From Bacteroidota bacterium (GTDB lineage Bacteria; Bacteroidota; Ignavibacteria; OLB7): DNA of 64,000 nt. A program made the position numbers and the translations under genes. This document shows, in pieces, positions 1 through 9,078 of the stretch. The number at the start of each line of letters is the position of its first letter. Position 1 is the stretch's first letter. The notes beneath the pieces were generated by a model. That model was not told the DNA's origin and ran no database searches. It worked only from the letters and a program-made list of their open reading frames with translations. Where the stretch lies: NCBI GenBank assembly GCA_018266795.1, contig JAFDZV010000010.1, forward strand, positions 1 through 64,000, in the 5' to 3' direction.

Positions 1-486
1 AGGATTCGAGACCCCAAAGTCCTTCTGTTTGCAAGTCGATCTCCCTCATCGCGGGTCCAACGTGCTGGGGCACGGGCCGGGCGTACTGCGGATTTGTGAG
101 CGTCGAAGATGCCAGCACGGCGCGACGCTCCCGCGTCCGGCTCCCCAGTGCCCGCGATGGTCGTTGGTGCGATACCGATACGGTTCACGGCAATCCATTC
201 GCGTGCCTGAATCCATCGGCGGTTGCGGCAAGCGTAGGTAATTCGCGTTCCTATTGCTAACATTGGCCCAATCTTCGTGTTATTTGGATAGTCATTACTC
301 CTTGATTGCGGTTGCTCTGACAGTCTGGCCTCCACGCACATTGCGTCCCCTCCACACGATGAACGTTCGCGCCCGGTGCATTCGCTGGCAATGTCGTAGT
401 GGCCTCCGATCTCGGCTTCCGGTTGTCGATCGGGTGTCCGGCCGGCTGTTGCAGAGCCGCCGCGAACCACCGCACCCGCTCCATGG
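1..486. other. No gene recognised at the left edge
   Basis: Only short overlapping frames on both strands are present, with arginine/proline-rich translations typical of non-coding GC-rich DNA. No ribosome site, RNA gene or repeat could be supported. Confidence 0.5.
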
Positions 487-1419
487 TTGCCTTGCACGGG
501 TTCAGGAACCTTCAGCACTACGAACGTGAGAACACCGGCCCCCGCTCCAACCCGGCTTATCGTAGCATCGACGATTACGGCGTCTCTGCCTACTCCACCG
601 GAACAGCATCCTCCGCGGGCCCGGCGGCGTTCTGCAAAGGCACGCACGTCAACGAAGGCGAGGGCCGTGATCCCCTCACCTCCGAAATGGAGCGCCGAAG
701 AAGATGCCGTCCTCCGGAAATACTATCCCGGCGAGGGAGCACAGTATTGCGCCGCGAAGCTTGGGCGTCCGAAGAGCGGCGTCAACGCGCGGGCCGAGAA
801 GCTCGGCATTCGCAGCCTGGACACGAGGCCATGGACGAACAAGGAAGATGCTCTTCTGCGGTTGCGCTACGGCAAGCTGACCGCTCCGCGTCTGGCGGCG
901 ATGTTGAAGCGGTCGGAGATGGGTGTGCGCCATCGGATACGCAAGCTCGGACTGAACGGAACAGGGGCCGCACCCTGGACTTCCGATGACTGCGCGTTTC
1001 TGTGTGCTCACTATGGCACGATGACGAAGGCGGAGATTGCGTCGGAGCTTGGGCGGACCGTGGATGCAGTGGAGTTGAAAGCGGCCCGCATAGGGCTCTC
1101 ACAGCGCCTCGTGCGGTTGACGCCGGAGCAGGAACGGTATGTTGCCGAACACATGGAAATGCGGGCCTGCACGGACATTGCGCGAGACCTGGGTATAGGA
1201 GTGAACACGGTCATCCGTGCAGTTCGGAAAAACGGCTATCGTGCGCGCCCGACGTCGCGCGCCTGGACTGCGGATGCAGATGAACGACTGCGTGAGCTAT
1301 TCCCGGTGATGCGGAACCGCGAGATCGCCGAGCAGTTGGAGCGAACGGAGCTTGCGGTGAAGCTGCGATGCCGGTCGCTTGGATTGTTCAGAACGACAAA
1401 GCGGCATACCAACAGGTAG
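487..1419 (+). CDS. Five-repeat Myb/SANT-like DNA-binding protein
   Basis: This 310-residue frame carries five tandem helix-turn-helix-like units of about 48 residues. Each begins with a W-[ST]-x3-[DE] type motif and ends with R-x2-x-LG[LI]; the tryptophans are at residues 68, 116, 164 and 260. The fourth unit, near residue 211, has lost its tryptophan (LTPEQERYV). The pattern resembles Myb/SANT or phage-type HTH units that bind DNA; the binding role is inferred from the fold pattern only. The first 60 residues are proline/arginine-rich and look untranslated. A GTG at 667 behind a purine-rich AAGGCGAGGG is a good alternative start and would give about 250 residues. No signal peptide or membrane segment is present. 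There is no operon partner: the next gene starts 180 bp downstream. Confidence 0.75.
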   Translation: MPCTGSGTFSTTNVRTPAPAPTRLIVASTITASLPTPPEQHPPRARRRSAKARTSTKARAVIPSPPKWSAEEDAVLRKYYPGEGAQYCAAKLGRPKSGVNARAEKLGIRSLDTRPWTNKEDALLRLRYGKLTAPRLAAMLKRSEMGVRHRIRKLGLNGTGAAPWTSDDCAFLCAHYGTMTKAEIASELGRTVDAVELKAARIGLSQRLVRLTPEQERYVAEHMEMRACTDIARDLGIGVNTVIRAVRKNGYRARPTSRAWTADADERLRELFPVMRNREIAEQLERTELAVKLRCRSLGLFRTTKRHTNR

Positions 1420-1601
1420 TGCTGCTGCGACAACAGATCTGGATGCCGCACATCGTGTTCCCGGCATCTATCCTGCATCGCTTCACGGTGAACATGGAGC
1501 TACGGTCGCAAATACGATTCTTGGCCGATCGGGCTTGTATCGGCCGAACTCAAAGCATACGTTCACGCTGTTTCTCTTCATTGATTGTAGACGATATCCG
1601 T

Positions 1602-3413
1602 ATGATGCTACCGAACGGCAATACCTCCACTATCCGCTTCTCCCTCTCGGGCCTGCTCTTCGTAGCCATGATGTTGCTAGCAACCGTTGGTGGCGTGCAC
1701 GCCCAGGATTCGCCGTGCAACCAGGGCCGCGCAGTGTCACCGCGTGTGGACCCGCGCTACAGCGGATTGATCTGTGTACCGGAGATTGGCCGATACAATG
1801 GTGTGCTTCCGTGCAGGTATGGCACAGAGGCGTATGGCAATTCTGTTGTACCGATTGGCCCACTCTTGCGCCAAGGACCGCTTGCGTGGGTGCTCAGCCG
1901 TGTTCGTTGTGATACGCTGCCGGAAGCTTCTGAAGTGTTGCTGTATCGTGCAATGGATGGAACACTTCCGTCCGTCGAAAGCGGTGAGCGCATTGGCCCG
2001 CGCGAGGTGCTGGCAAACGTTCATTTCCTTGCTGCTGGTGATTGGGACAATTCGGGAACCACCGATCTCTGTTGCTACATCCAGATCTACGGTGATTCAA
2101 GCGCGGGCGCCAATCCCAAAGGCTACGAGTACGGGTACGTCGTTGTCTTCTGGAGCGATTCTCTGGGCCATTATTCGATTGATGACACCACGCAACTCGC
2201 CTGCGATGCCGACCGTTGGGGCGGCGTGCAGGGCGCCTTGGGTACCGACCGCAACAACGATGGAATTGACGATCTGTTTATCGTGGACTATGGCGCTGGC
2301 TTTTCGCATGGCGCGATTGTGGAGCAGGATCGTGAACGTATCTATCTCGGCCACAACCGCAAGCAATGGGGCCGCAACGCAGGTCGCGTGGCGGACTGGC
2401 GGTCGTGGGGAGGGCCACCATTGACGGAATTGAGCGAAATTGATCAGGATGGCGACGGTATCAAGGACATTGTATTCTACTCAAATACCCACACTGGAAC
2501 CGGAAGCCTCACAATTTTGTACGGCAGGTCGTCAGGGCTTCCGGACACGAACGAACTGGAGACGGTTGACTTGCAGATTACGAACGGTCATGCAAGCCGG
2601 TTGATGGATATTTCCAACGATGGTATCCCCGAACTGGTGGTCCACTGCGGAAGCCTGGAACAGCTTGCCATCTTCGTCGGCATTAAAGGGCAACGGATTG
2701 TTGAGCAGTTCGGGCCGGGCCTCGAACGGCTCGATACGAACCGTCCCCCGGAGCGATGGTGGACGAAGCCGTTCGCACGCGTCTGGTTGCCTTACCGCAT
2801 CAACGACGCGTGGCCCGGTTCAACGTGGGAGGCCGTGTACGATCTGGGCGATGCCAACGGCGATGGTTACCGCGACATATGGATTCACTGCAGGCCATAC
2901 CTGTTATGCTATTCCAGTGGTCCAGCACTCGATTCACTTGTTGACGCCATCGTTGATTATCGTCCGGCGGCAACGCTCGGCTCCGCGCGATCGCTAGGAA
3001 AAATCCTCGGCAACGGCGAACCACCGGTCTTTGGTATCGGCCTGTCAAACGGGATAATCTATGCACACCCTGACAATGAGATTCCAGCACGCTCGGAACA
3101 GGTGCGCCGCTGGCCTGATGGAACACTTGGGCCGCGCCTTGGAGCGAGCGATAACAACGGCACCGCAACCCCGGCAGCACGTCTTGATGTGATTCCCAAC
3201 CCATCCGGAAGCGATGTTGAACTGCGATGGAACCGCGACGTTGAGGGGACGCTGATCGTTACCGATGTTGCGGGGCGTGAAGTGTTGCACACACACATTG
3301 ACCGCGCCGCACACAGCTACCTGGTTCCATGCGCCGGGCTCGTTCCCGGGATCTACTTCGCTCTCCTTCGTGATGCTCACGCAGCGCTCACCACGCAGAT
3401 TGTAATCCAATGA
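1602..3413 (+). CDS. Secreted FG-GAP/VCBS-like repeat protein with T9SS sorting domain
   Basis: The product is a secreted protein of about 603 residues. Starting at the ATG pair at 1602/1605 gives a clear signal peptide (FSLSGLLFVAMMLLATVGGVHAQ). The frame opens further upstream, but that part overlaps the previous gene and looks non-coding. The body contains several acidic calcium-type loops such as DWDNSGTTDL, DRNNDGIDDL, DQDGDGIKDI and DANGDGYRDI, the hallmark of FG-GAP/VCBS beta-propeller repeats. The C-terminus (PNPSGSDVELRW, then a GREVL strand and LVPGIYFALL) is a T9SS type-A sorting domain, so export across the outer membrane by type IX secretion is likely. The ligand is unknown. Confidence 0.85.
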   Translation: MMLPNGNTSTIRFSLSGLLFVAMMLLATVGGVHAQDSPCNQGRAVSPRVDPRYSGLICVPEIGRYNGVLPCRYGTEAYGNSVVPIGPLLRQGPLAWVLSRVRCDTLPEASEVLLYRAMDGTLPSVESGERIGPREVLANVHFLAAGDWDNSGTTDLCCYIQIYGDSSAGANPKGYEYGYVVVFWSDSLGHYSIDDTTQLACDADRWGGVQGALGTDRNNDGIDDLFIVDYGAGFSHGAIVEQDRERIYLGHNRKQWGRNAGRVADWRSWGGPPLTELSEIDQDGDGIKDIVFYSNTHTGTGSLTILYGRSSGLPDTNELETVDLQITNGHASRLMDISNDGIPELVVHCGSLEQLAIFVGIKGQRIVEQFGPGLERLDTNRPPERWWTKPFARVWLPYRINDAWPGSTWEAVYDLGDANGDGYRDIWIHCRPYLLCYSSGPALDSLVDAIVDYRPAATLGSARSLGKILGNGEPPVFGIGLSNGIIYAHPDNEIPARSEQVRRWPDGTLGPRLGASDNNGTATPAARLDVIPNPSGSDVELRWNRDVEGTLIVTDVAGREVLHTHIDRAAHSYLVPCAGLVPGIYFALLRDAHAALTTQIVIQ

Positions 3414-3516
3414 CGCTCCCACACTACAGCGCAGGAGACGACGGCGCATAGCGGCCCGCCGCCGGATCACACACGTATTACCAGCTCTTCTCTTACTCTT
3501 CCAATCAGGAGACTTC

Positions 3517-6500
3517 ATGAACCGGATTCTCATGCTTCTGGCATGGGTGGTATTGCTCGTGCCCGTTCTGAATGCACAGACGCCGCCGCAACAACCGTCA
3601 CCGCCGCTCTATCGCGGGTTCAGGTTCGATTCAACGTTCTACATGGGGGCGCACAGTCTGCGGCATGCGAGCGTGGCCCGTGATTGCCGCTTTACCTTCG
3701 TCCAGACCTACGGCGGCCCGGCAGGGCTTGACTTCTACCGCGACCCGGGTAAATGGCATACGTACCCGGTGGATCGCTGGGTGGACTCCACCAACGCACG
3801 GTTCTACGACTCCATGGCGGCGCTCAACGTGAAGCTGATCTATGCGCCGTTCGACCTTCGCAACATTCAGGGAAGCGCGTGGGGCTCCCTCTCGTGGTAC
3901 GGATTCAACCCGGACTCCAACCACGTCAATGACTTCAGCGACGTCATTCGCAGCGGGCCGGTTGATCCGACCGGCACGGTCAAGTACGACTCCGTGTTCA
4001 ATCATCATGTGTGGGGTGTGACGGTACAGGCCTCAACCTCACCCCGCGACACGTTGATTGCGGGCTCGCCGCGCTATACCCGGGGAGAGCCGGTGAAGGG
4101 AACGGTGGACTCCTATCTCTGGGGGGCGATGCGTGCAACGGACGCTAGCTCGTTTGCCGACAGCACCGACTGGTACGATATCGTGTTGCGAATGAGCGTA
4201 CCGGATTCCGTTTTGGCGCCATCCATTAAGTACCCACCAAGCATGGTCTTTGCCTACGCCGTTCTCTCGATCCGCGACACGGCCGGACAGCACGTTCCCG
4301 GCTCGTGCCTCTGTTCCTTCTATCGCGTGCTCGACACGCTGAAGATCACGAAGGAAATGTATCTCGACAACGATCACCGGTTCGGAACAATCATCGACTC
4401 CGCGACCGGCTTTCGCGACGTCACCTTCCCGTTCCGCCGTCCCTACGGCTACTTCCGCGTGGCGTCCCGCACGGTCCGCATCCCCGTCGGTCCCGGCGAC
4501 ACGGTGACGGTTCTGCAGGCCGGTGATACTGTCCGCTCTGCACGGCTCAACGATTCGATGGCAATCCCCGATGGAGTAAGCCGCAACGACGGCACGCGGT
4601 GTGGAACCTATTGCCGCAGGCTCTTCGATTCCCTGAAGAGCGCCGGAGTACTCTCGGATTCCACGATGCACCGTCTGTCTTCGGTTGAAGGCTCCGATCT
4701 GATTTACGATGTCTATACCACACGCTGCGCGCCGGTCACCTTCCAGAACGGAACCGTCTGTTCGCATCTCTACACGGCGCTCCGTCACGGCTACCTGGAT
4801 CACCTGATAGACTCCGTCGTCAACGCAACGCTTTCTGATGTGGCGCTCGATACGCTCTTGATGCGCATGGGGATCACCGATGAAGCGTGGCAGACCCGGT
4901 ACTATGCCTTCCGGGCCGTCTGCTCGAAGGCACAACGGGCCATGCTCCACCGCAATGACTCGCTTGGCAGGCCCATGGACACCCGTGGCATCTGGGCTAA
5001 TCCCATCGATGTTCCCTGGGGCTACCGTGTGGAATCCGGAGACCTGGACTCAACGGAGATTCGCATGATCCACATGCAGTCCACGCAGCAGTATCATTTC
5101 GGCGGGCCGATACCCATGTCCTACGTTCCGACAACACTTACGCACCGCGATGCATCGGGGAAGATTCTGGACAACGACACAACCCGCTCCATGGACAGCC
5201 TCTCGCTCTATTCGTTCTACGGCATGGCCATGCATGACGATACGATGTACGTGGATTCCATCGACGGCTGCGGCAGAAAGGTGTGGGGCGCACGCCAGAA
5301 GTTCGACACGGTGGCCGATCGCTACATCATGGGAAACAACCCAACCGATTACCGGTACTACACCCGCACGAGCCAGACCTCCCTTCGTGACATGCGCATG
5401 CAGATCCAGAAGGCGCTGGATGTTTCGTACTTCCGCTACGCCTACATGAACAAGCCCGCCTATCCGGTCTGGGTCACGGCCCAGGTGCAGGGATGGTTGG
5501 GAAACGGAGCGTTCGGGCAGCACATCTTCGGCAACCGATGGCGGCCGACAACACCGGAGGAGATCACCGCGCAATGCTGGTTGATCCTGCAGAGCGGGGG
5601 CGATGGCATCGTGTTCGGAGATTTTGACTACGATGGTTCGGAGTTCGGCGTTGTCCACGATCGCGATCAGACACGCCGTTCAGAGTACGACACGGTGAGC
5701 GCCTATCATCCGGCGTTCACCGGGCCGCAGTATGTGCTCCCGCGGCAATGGCTCGGCTTCACCACACGCTACAACGCGGTGAAGCGCGTCACCAATCACT
5801 TCGCCGATACGATACTGCCGCTCTACACGAAGTTCGATCGCAGGAACCTGCGTCACATGCATCCGGGCGACATGGCGCGCGGGTGTCCCTGTCCAAGCAC
5901 CGCGCCCCGGCTGGTCGATTCGGTCGTAACCGAACTTGCCGACCGGCACGACACGGCAACGAAGCCCTTCAAACCAACCGGCATCTACGACGCACCAACG
6001 GAAACCTTCCTCGACATAACGGAGTTTGATCCAGGTCCGAACCTCCCAGCTGACCGGGCCACAAACGCCACCTACCTGATGGTAAGCAACACACGATGCT
6101 GGCCGATCGATCACCGGCATTATGCGGATTCCTCGCTCCGCATCTTCGATACCGTGGCGCGCTACGCTCCGGCGGTGCTCGGCAATGGACGCCGAAGCGA
6201 TACCATCGGACTCGGCAACATCGACGTGCGGCGTCCCATCCTGATCTTCAAGAACGGTACCGGCGTCATTGCGGATTCCGCCCGCGTTCAACGCATCGGG
6301 GACACGGCCACGCGCACCGTTGCCTATGGCGTTCCCGTCCCGCTCGACTGGATTACACCCGGATGGGGACATCTCTACAAGGTGACGCCGGTCGCACGGC
6401 TCGTTTCCGAACACGGCACGGCCTGGAACAACGCGGTGCATGCGGAGAATTTCTCGAGCGATTCTGTACAGCGCGAGCGGATCATCTGCTACGAACGGGA

Positions 6501-8895
6501 CTCGGTCATCTATCTGAGAGCCCTTGACACGGCGGGTGTCATCTCGCACGAATGGATGATCTCCGACGCCGCCGACACCGTGACGACGATCGGCTCCGGT
6601 GGCAGGCGGACGCGCCGTGCGAGCAACATGCGCCCGGCGGTCGCGGTGATCCGCAACGAAGCCGCGCGTACCGGCGACACGCGCGACGGCCTGAAGTGCA
6701 TGGTTGCATGGGAGCGGCGCGACTCGATCGGCAGGGCCAGCGTTGAACTCTTCGTGATGGACTCCGTTCCCGGCCGCACGAGCGGATTGACGCATGCGAG
6801 GACGCGCAAGCGTCTTACCGGTCCAACCGCTCTGCTCCGGCCGTGGATGCAGCTCGCGCCGTCGATCGTGGGCGTCGACAGCGGATGGGTGGTCGCGTGG
6901 GGGGCGACAAGCGATCCCGGCGGGGTGCAGCTTGTAGCCGTGCGCGCCGCGCTCGACACGACGACCGCACTCAACGCGGAGGACACCTCCGGCATCGTGC
7001 GTGCGAAGATGCCGCGCAGCCTTGTCGCTACGAACCTCTGGTGGCCCGCCGATTCGGTGTGCCAGTTCCCGTCACTCGCCTATCACCGGAACTGGTCGCG
7101 GGTGTTCACCAACGGCGGCATCTTCTCCTACCAGTCCAGCGGCGATACGGTTCCGCCGGCAGGAATGCCGCTCGACACGATCGGCGGCGGCGTCAACGTG
7201 TACGGCTCGTTCCATGCGGTGCGCCTTGCCTACCAGCAGGGCATGCGCAACAACACGTCGTGGCGCATCATGTACCACACCATCGGCGTGGCATTCCCGC
7301 TTCACCATGACTATCTGCCCGGCAAGCCGCAACTCTGGCTCTCCCATGCCGAGCACGTCAGCAATGGCATCGAGGGATGCGAGGATCTTCATCCCTCGAT
7401 CGCGGTTGACTCATCACGTACGACGGTGGCCTTCGAGACGGTACAGGGAACGAACACGATCACGCTGCGCCAGCGGGACACCGTGCATCTCGATGCGACC
7501 GCGCAGCCGGTGGCCTGGGCCACGCCGGTCTATCGCTGGGGTGATCTGACGCTGGCCCGTCCAGTCGGCTCGATCCTGAACCTTCATGCCTATGCGAATC
7601 CATCGGTAGCGCAGTTCCCCGGACTGCGGACGACGCAGCTTGCAGGCGTGCCCGAGGGAGTGCTCGTATGGCAGTGGACGAATGCGCCCAACACACGGCG
7701 CAATGCGTTGCGGCTCTATCGCTTCGGCGAGAAGGGTCCTGATACGTCGCTCTCCGATGCGGCGGACCCGACAATGATGCTTGCGCCGAACCTGTCCGCC
7801 TCGCGTTCGACCGCGTTTGCAACCTCCGGCATCCTTCAGCGTGGCAGTCTTGCCGAACGTGTGACTGCGGCCCGTCCAACGGGCGACTCGGCATTCTACT
7901 ACCCGGCATCGGTAGTGAACACGCAGTTGAACCCGAGCAAGGTGTTCACCCATCCGCAGAGCTTCGGAACGCAGATCGTGGGCTACTTCACGATTGCCGG
8001 GCTGGCACGGCAGTTCAGTTCGTGCCAGGTCCCGGCCGGTGCGGTGCGCGTGGGTCTGTTTCTGCCGAACGTTCCGATGGTGAAGCGGCGGAGCGATTCA
8101 ACACCGGTGCCATCGCCGCCTCCGGCGTGGACGAACATCGGGTTGCCCCCCGCGTTCTTTGCCGACAGGCCGGGGGCGATCACGTCGGCGAACGATGCGG
8201 CGCAGGTCACACGCACCGGAGCGTTCACGGCCGGCGACAGTGCCGTCACGCTGCGGCGTGTCATCTACGGGGACGACAGTCTCGTGGCATGGCTGAACAC
8301 GCAGCCGTTCGATACTGGAGCCGGAGCCCCCGCGAACATCTACGTGAATGCGCAGCTTGTGCGCGCGAGCGACGGTGCGGTGCTCTGGATGGGTGCGATC
8401 GTGAACGCCCGGACCCTCGGGCACGACACGCTGGACGAATCCATATCGGTGCCGGTGAATATCTACGCGCCGCGTGACACGGTTGTCTATATCCGGGTGC
8501 TGGCGGCATTGAGCCCCGGAATCCAGTACGAGACGGGCGCGGGATTTGCGTTCGTGGAACAGACTGCCGAGGGCGCCATCGCGTTGAAGGGGGTGCAACG
8601 GGAGTCACCGGCTGTTCCCGGTGGGCCGACGGCAATCGGCGCTGCAATGATCCCGAATCCGGTACATGCCGGCGAAGGCACACTGCATGTTCTCGTGCAG
8701 GAGCCGGGAGCGGCAATGATAACCGTGTACGATCTGCTTGGAGTGAGCGTGAAGACGCTTCCCGATCTCGTTGTCGAACGGCCGGGCGAATACACCGTGC
8801 CGGTCGGTCTTGGCGACCTGCGCAACGGCCTGTATGTCGTCGAGGTGCGCATGGGGCCGACGCGTGGCACGACGCGGTTCACCCTGATGCGGTAG
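3517..8895 (+). CDS. Giant secreted protein (1792 aa) with T9SS sorting domain
   Basis: The frame starts with a textbook signal peptide (MNRILMLLAWVVLLVPVLNAQ) and has a CAGGAG ribosome site just upstream at about 3507. It ends with a T9SS type-A sorting domain: MIPNPVHAGEGTLHVLV, then ITVYDLLGVSVKTL and DLRNGLYVVEV. Around residues 640-720 there is a stretch (PTTPEEITAQCWLILQSGGD) that resembles TIM-barrel-like regions of other T9SS proteins, where a P-x-EI-x2-Q motif precedes a strand; this is a weak family hint only. The middle and C-terminal thirds look beta-rich and are full of D-S/D-T pairs. It lies 103 bp behind another T9SS protein and may share its transcript. The function is unknown; a surface-exposed or cell-released role is inferred from the sorting signals. 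Confidence 0.88.
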   Translation: MNRILMLLAWVVLLVPVLNAQTPPQQPSPPLYRGFRFDSTFYMGAHSLRHASVARDCRFTFVQTYGGPAGLDFYRDPGKWHTYPVDRWVDSTNARFYDSMAALNVKLIYAPFDLRNIQGSAWGSLSWYGFNPDSNHVNDFSDVIRSGPVDPTGTVKYDSVFNHHVWGVTVQASTSPRDTLIAGSPRYTRGEPVKGTVDSYLWGAMRATDASSFADSTDWYDIVLRMSVPDSVLAPSIKYPPSMVFAYAVLSIRDTAGQHVPGSCLCSFYRVLDTLKITKEMYLDNDHRFGTIIDSATGFRDVTFPFRRPYGYFRVASRTVRIPVGPGDTVTVLQAGDTVRSARLNDSMAIPDGVSRNDGTRCGTYCRRLFDSLKSAGVLSDSTMHRLSSVEGSDLIYDVYTTRCAPVTFQNGTVCSHLYTALRHGYLDHLIDSVVNATLSDVALDTLLMRMGITDEAWQTRYYAFRAVCSKAQRAMLHRNDSLGRPMDTRGIWANPIDVPWGYRVESGDLDSTEIRMIHMQSTQQYHFGGPIPMSYVPTTLTHRDASGKILDNDTTRSMDSLSLYSFYGMAMHDDTMYVDSIDGCGRKVWGARQKFDTVADRYIMGNNPTDYRYYTRTSQTSLRDMRMQIQKALDVSYFRYAYMNKPAYPVWVTAQVQGWLGNGAFGQHIFGNRWRPTTPEEITAQCWLILQSGGDGIVFGDFDYDGSEFGVVHDRDQTRRSEYDTVSAYHPAFTGPQYVLPRQWLGFTTRYNAVKRVTNHFADTILPLYTKFDRRNLRHMHPGDMARGCPCPSTAPRLVDSVVTELADRHDTATKPFKPTGIYDAPTETFLDITEFDPGPNLPADRATNATYLMVSNTRCWPIDHRHYADSSLRIFDTVARYAPAVLGNGRRSDTIGLGNIDVRRPILIFKNGTGVIADSARVQRIGDTATRTVAYGVPVPLDWITPGWGHLYKVTPVARLVSEHGTAWNNAVHAENFSSDSVQRERIICYERDSVIYLRALDTAGVISHEWMISDAADTVTTIGSGGRRTRRASNMRPAVAVIRNEAARTGDTRDGLKCMVAWERRDSIGRASVELFVMDSVPGRTSGLTHARTRKRLTGPTALLRPWMQLAPSIVGVDSGWVVAWGATSDPGGVQLVAVRAALDTTTALNAEDTSGIVRAKMPRSLVATNLWWPADSVCQFPSLAYHRNWSRVFTNGGIFSYQSSGDTVPPAGMPLDTIGGGVNVYGSFHAVRLAYQQGMRNNTSWRIMYHTIGVAFPLHHDYLPGKPQLWLSHAEHVSNGIEGCEDLHPSIAVDSSRTTVAFETVQGTNTITLRQRDTVHLDATAQPVAWATPVYRWGDLTLARPVGSILNLHAYANPSVAQFPGLRTTQLAGVPEGVLVWQWTNAPNTRRNALRLYRFGEKGPDTSLSDAADPTMMLAPNLSASRSTAFATSGILQRGSLAERVTAARPTGDSAFYYPASVVNTQLNPSKVFTHPQSFGTQIVGYFTIAGLARQFSSCQVPAGAVRVGLFLPNVPMVKRRSDSTPVPSPPPAWTNIGLPPAFFADRPGAITSANDAAQVTRTGAFTAGDSAVTLRRVIYGDDSLVAWLNTQPFDTGAGAPANIYVNAQLVRASDGAVLWMGAIVNARTLGHDTLDESISVPVNIYAPRDTVVYIRVLAALSPGIQYETGAGFAFVEQTAEGAIALKGVQRESPAVPGGPTAIGAAMIPNPVHAGEGTLHVLVQEPGAAMITVYDLLGVSVKTLPDLVVERPGEYTVPVGLGDLRNGLYVVEVRMGPTRGTTRFTLMR

Positions 8896-9078
8896 ACCTG
8901 TGGTTCGCGGCGATGTGGTAACGCTCTCCGTGAACAGATGGTGATGGTGGGTGCGTGTCTTCGGTTGCGGAATGTTCAACTCCTGAACGTCCGGTTACCG
9001 GAGGCACGCATCCGCCGATATCGAAATCAAATCCCGTAGCCGCGCGTCATGGTGACCTCTGCGGCAACACTGGTTCGT

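Noticed and set aside
1-60. Possible tRNA 3' end at the left edge (GGATTCGAGACCCC)
   Set aside because: It lacks the G before TTC and a matching 5-bp T-stem, and no acceptor stem can be formed.
4039-8598. Several long minus-strand frames opposite the giant T9SS gene (for example 4039-4950 and 5680-6795)
   Set aside because: They are shadows of GC-rich codons in the real plus-strand gene; no ribosome sites or family features.
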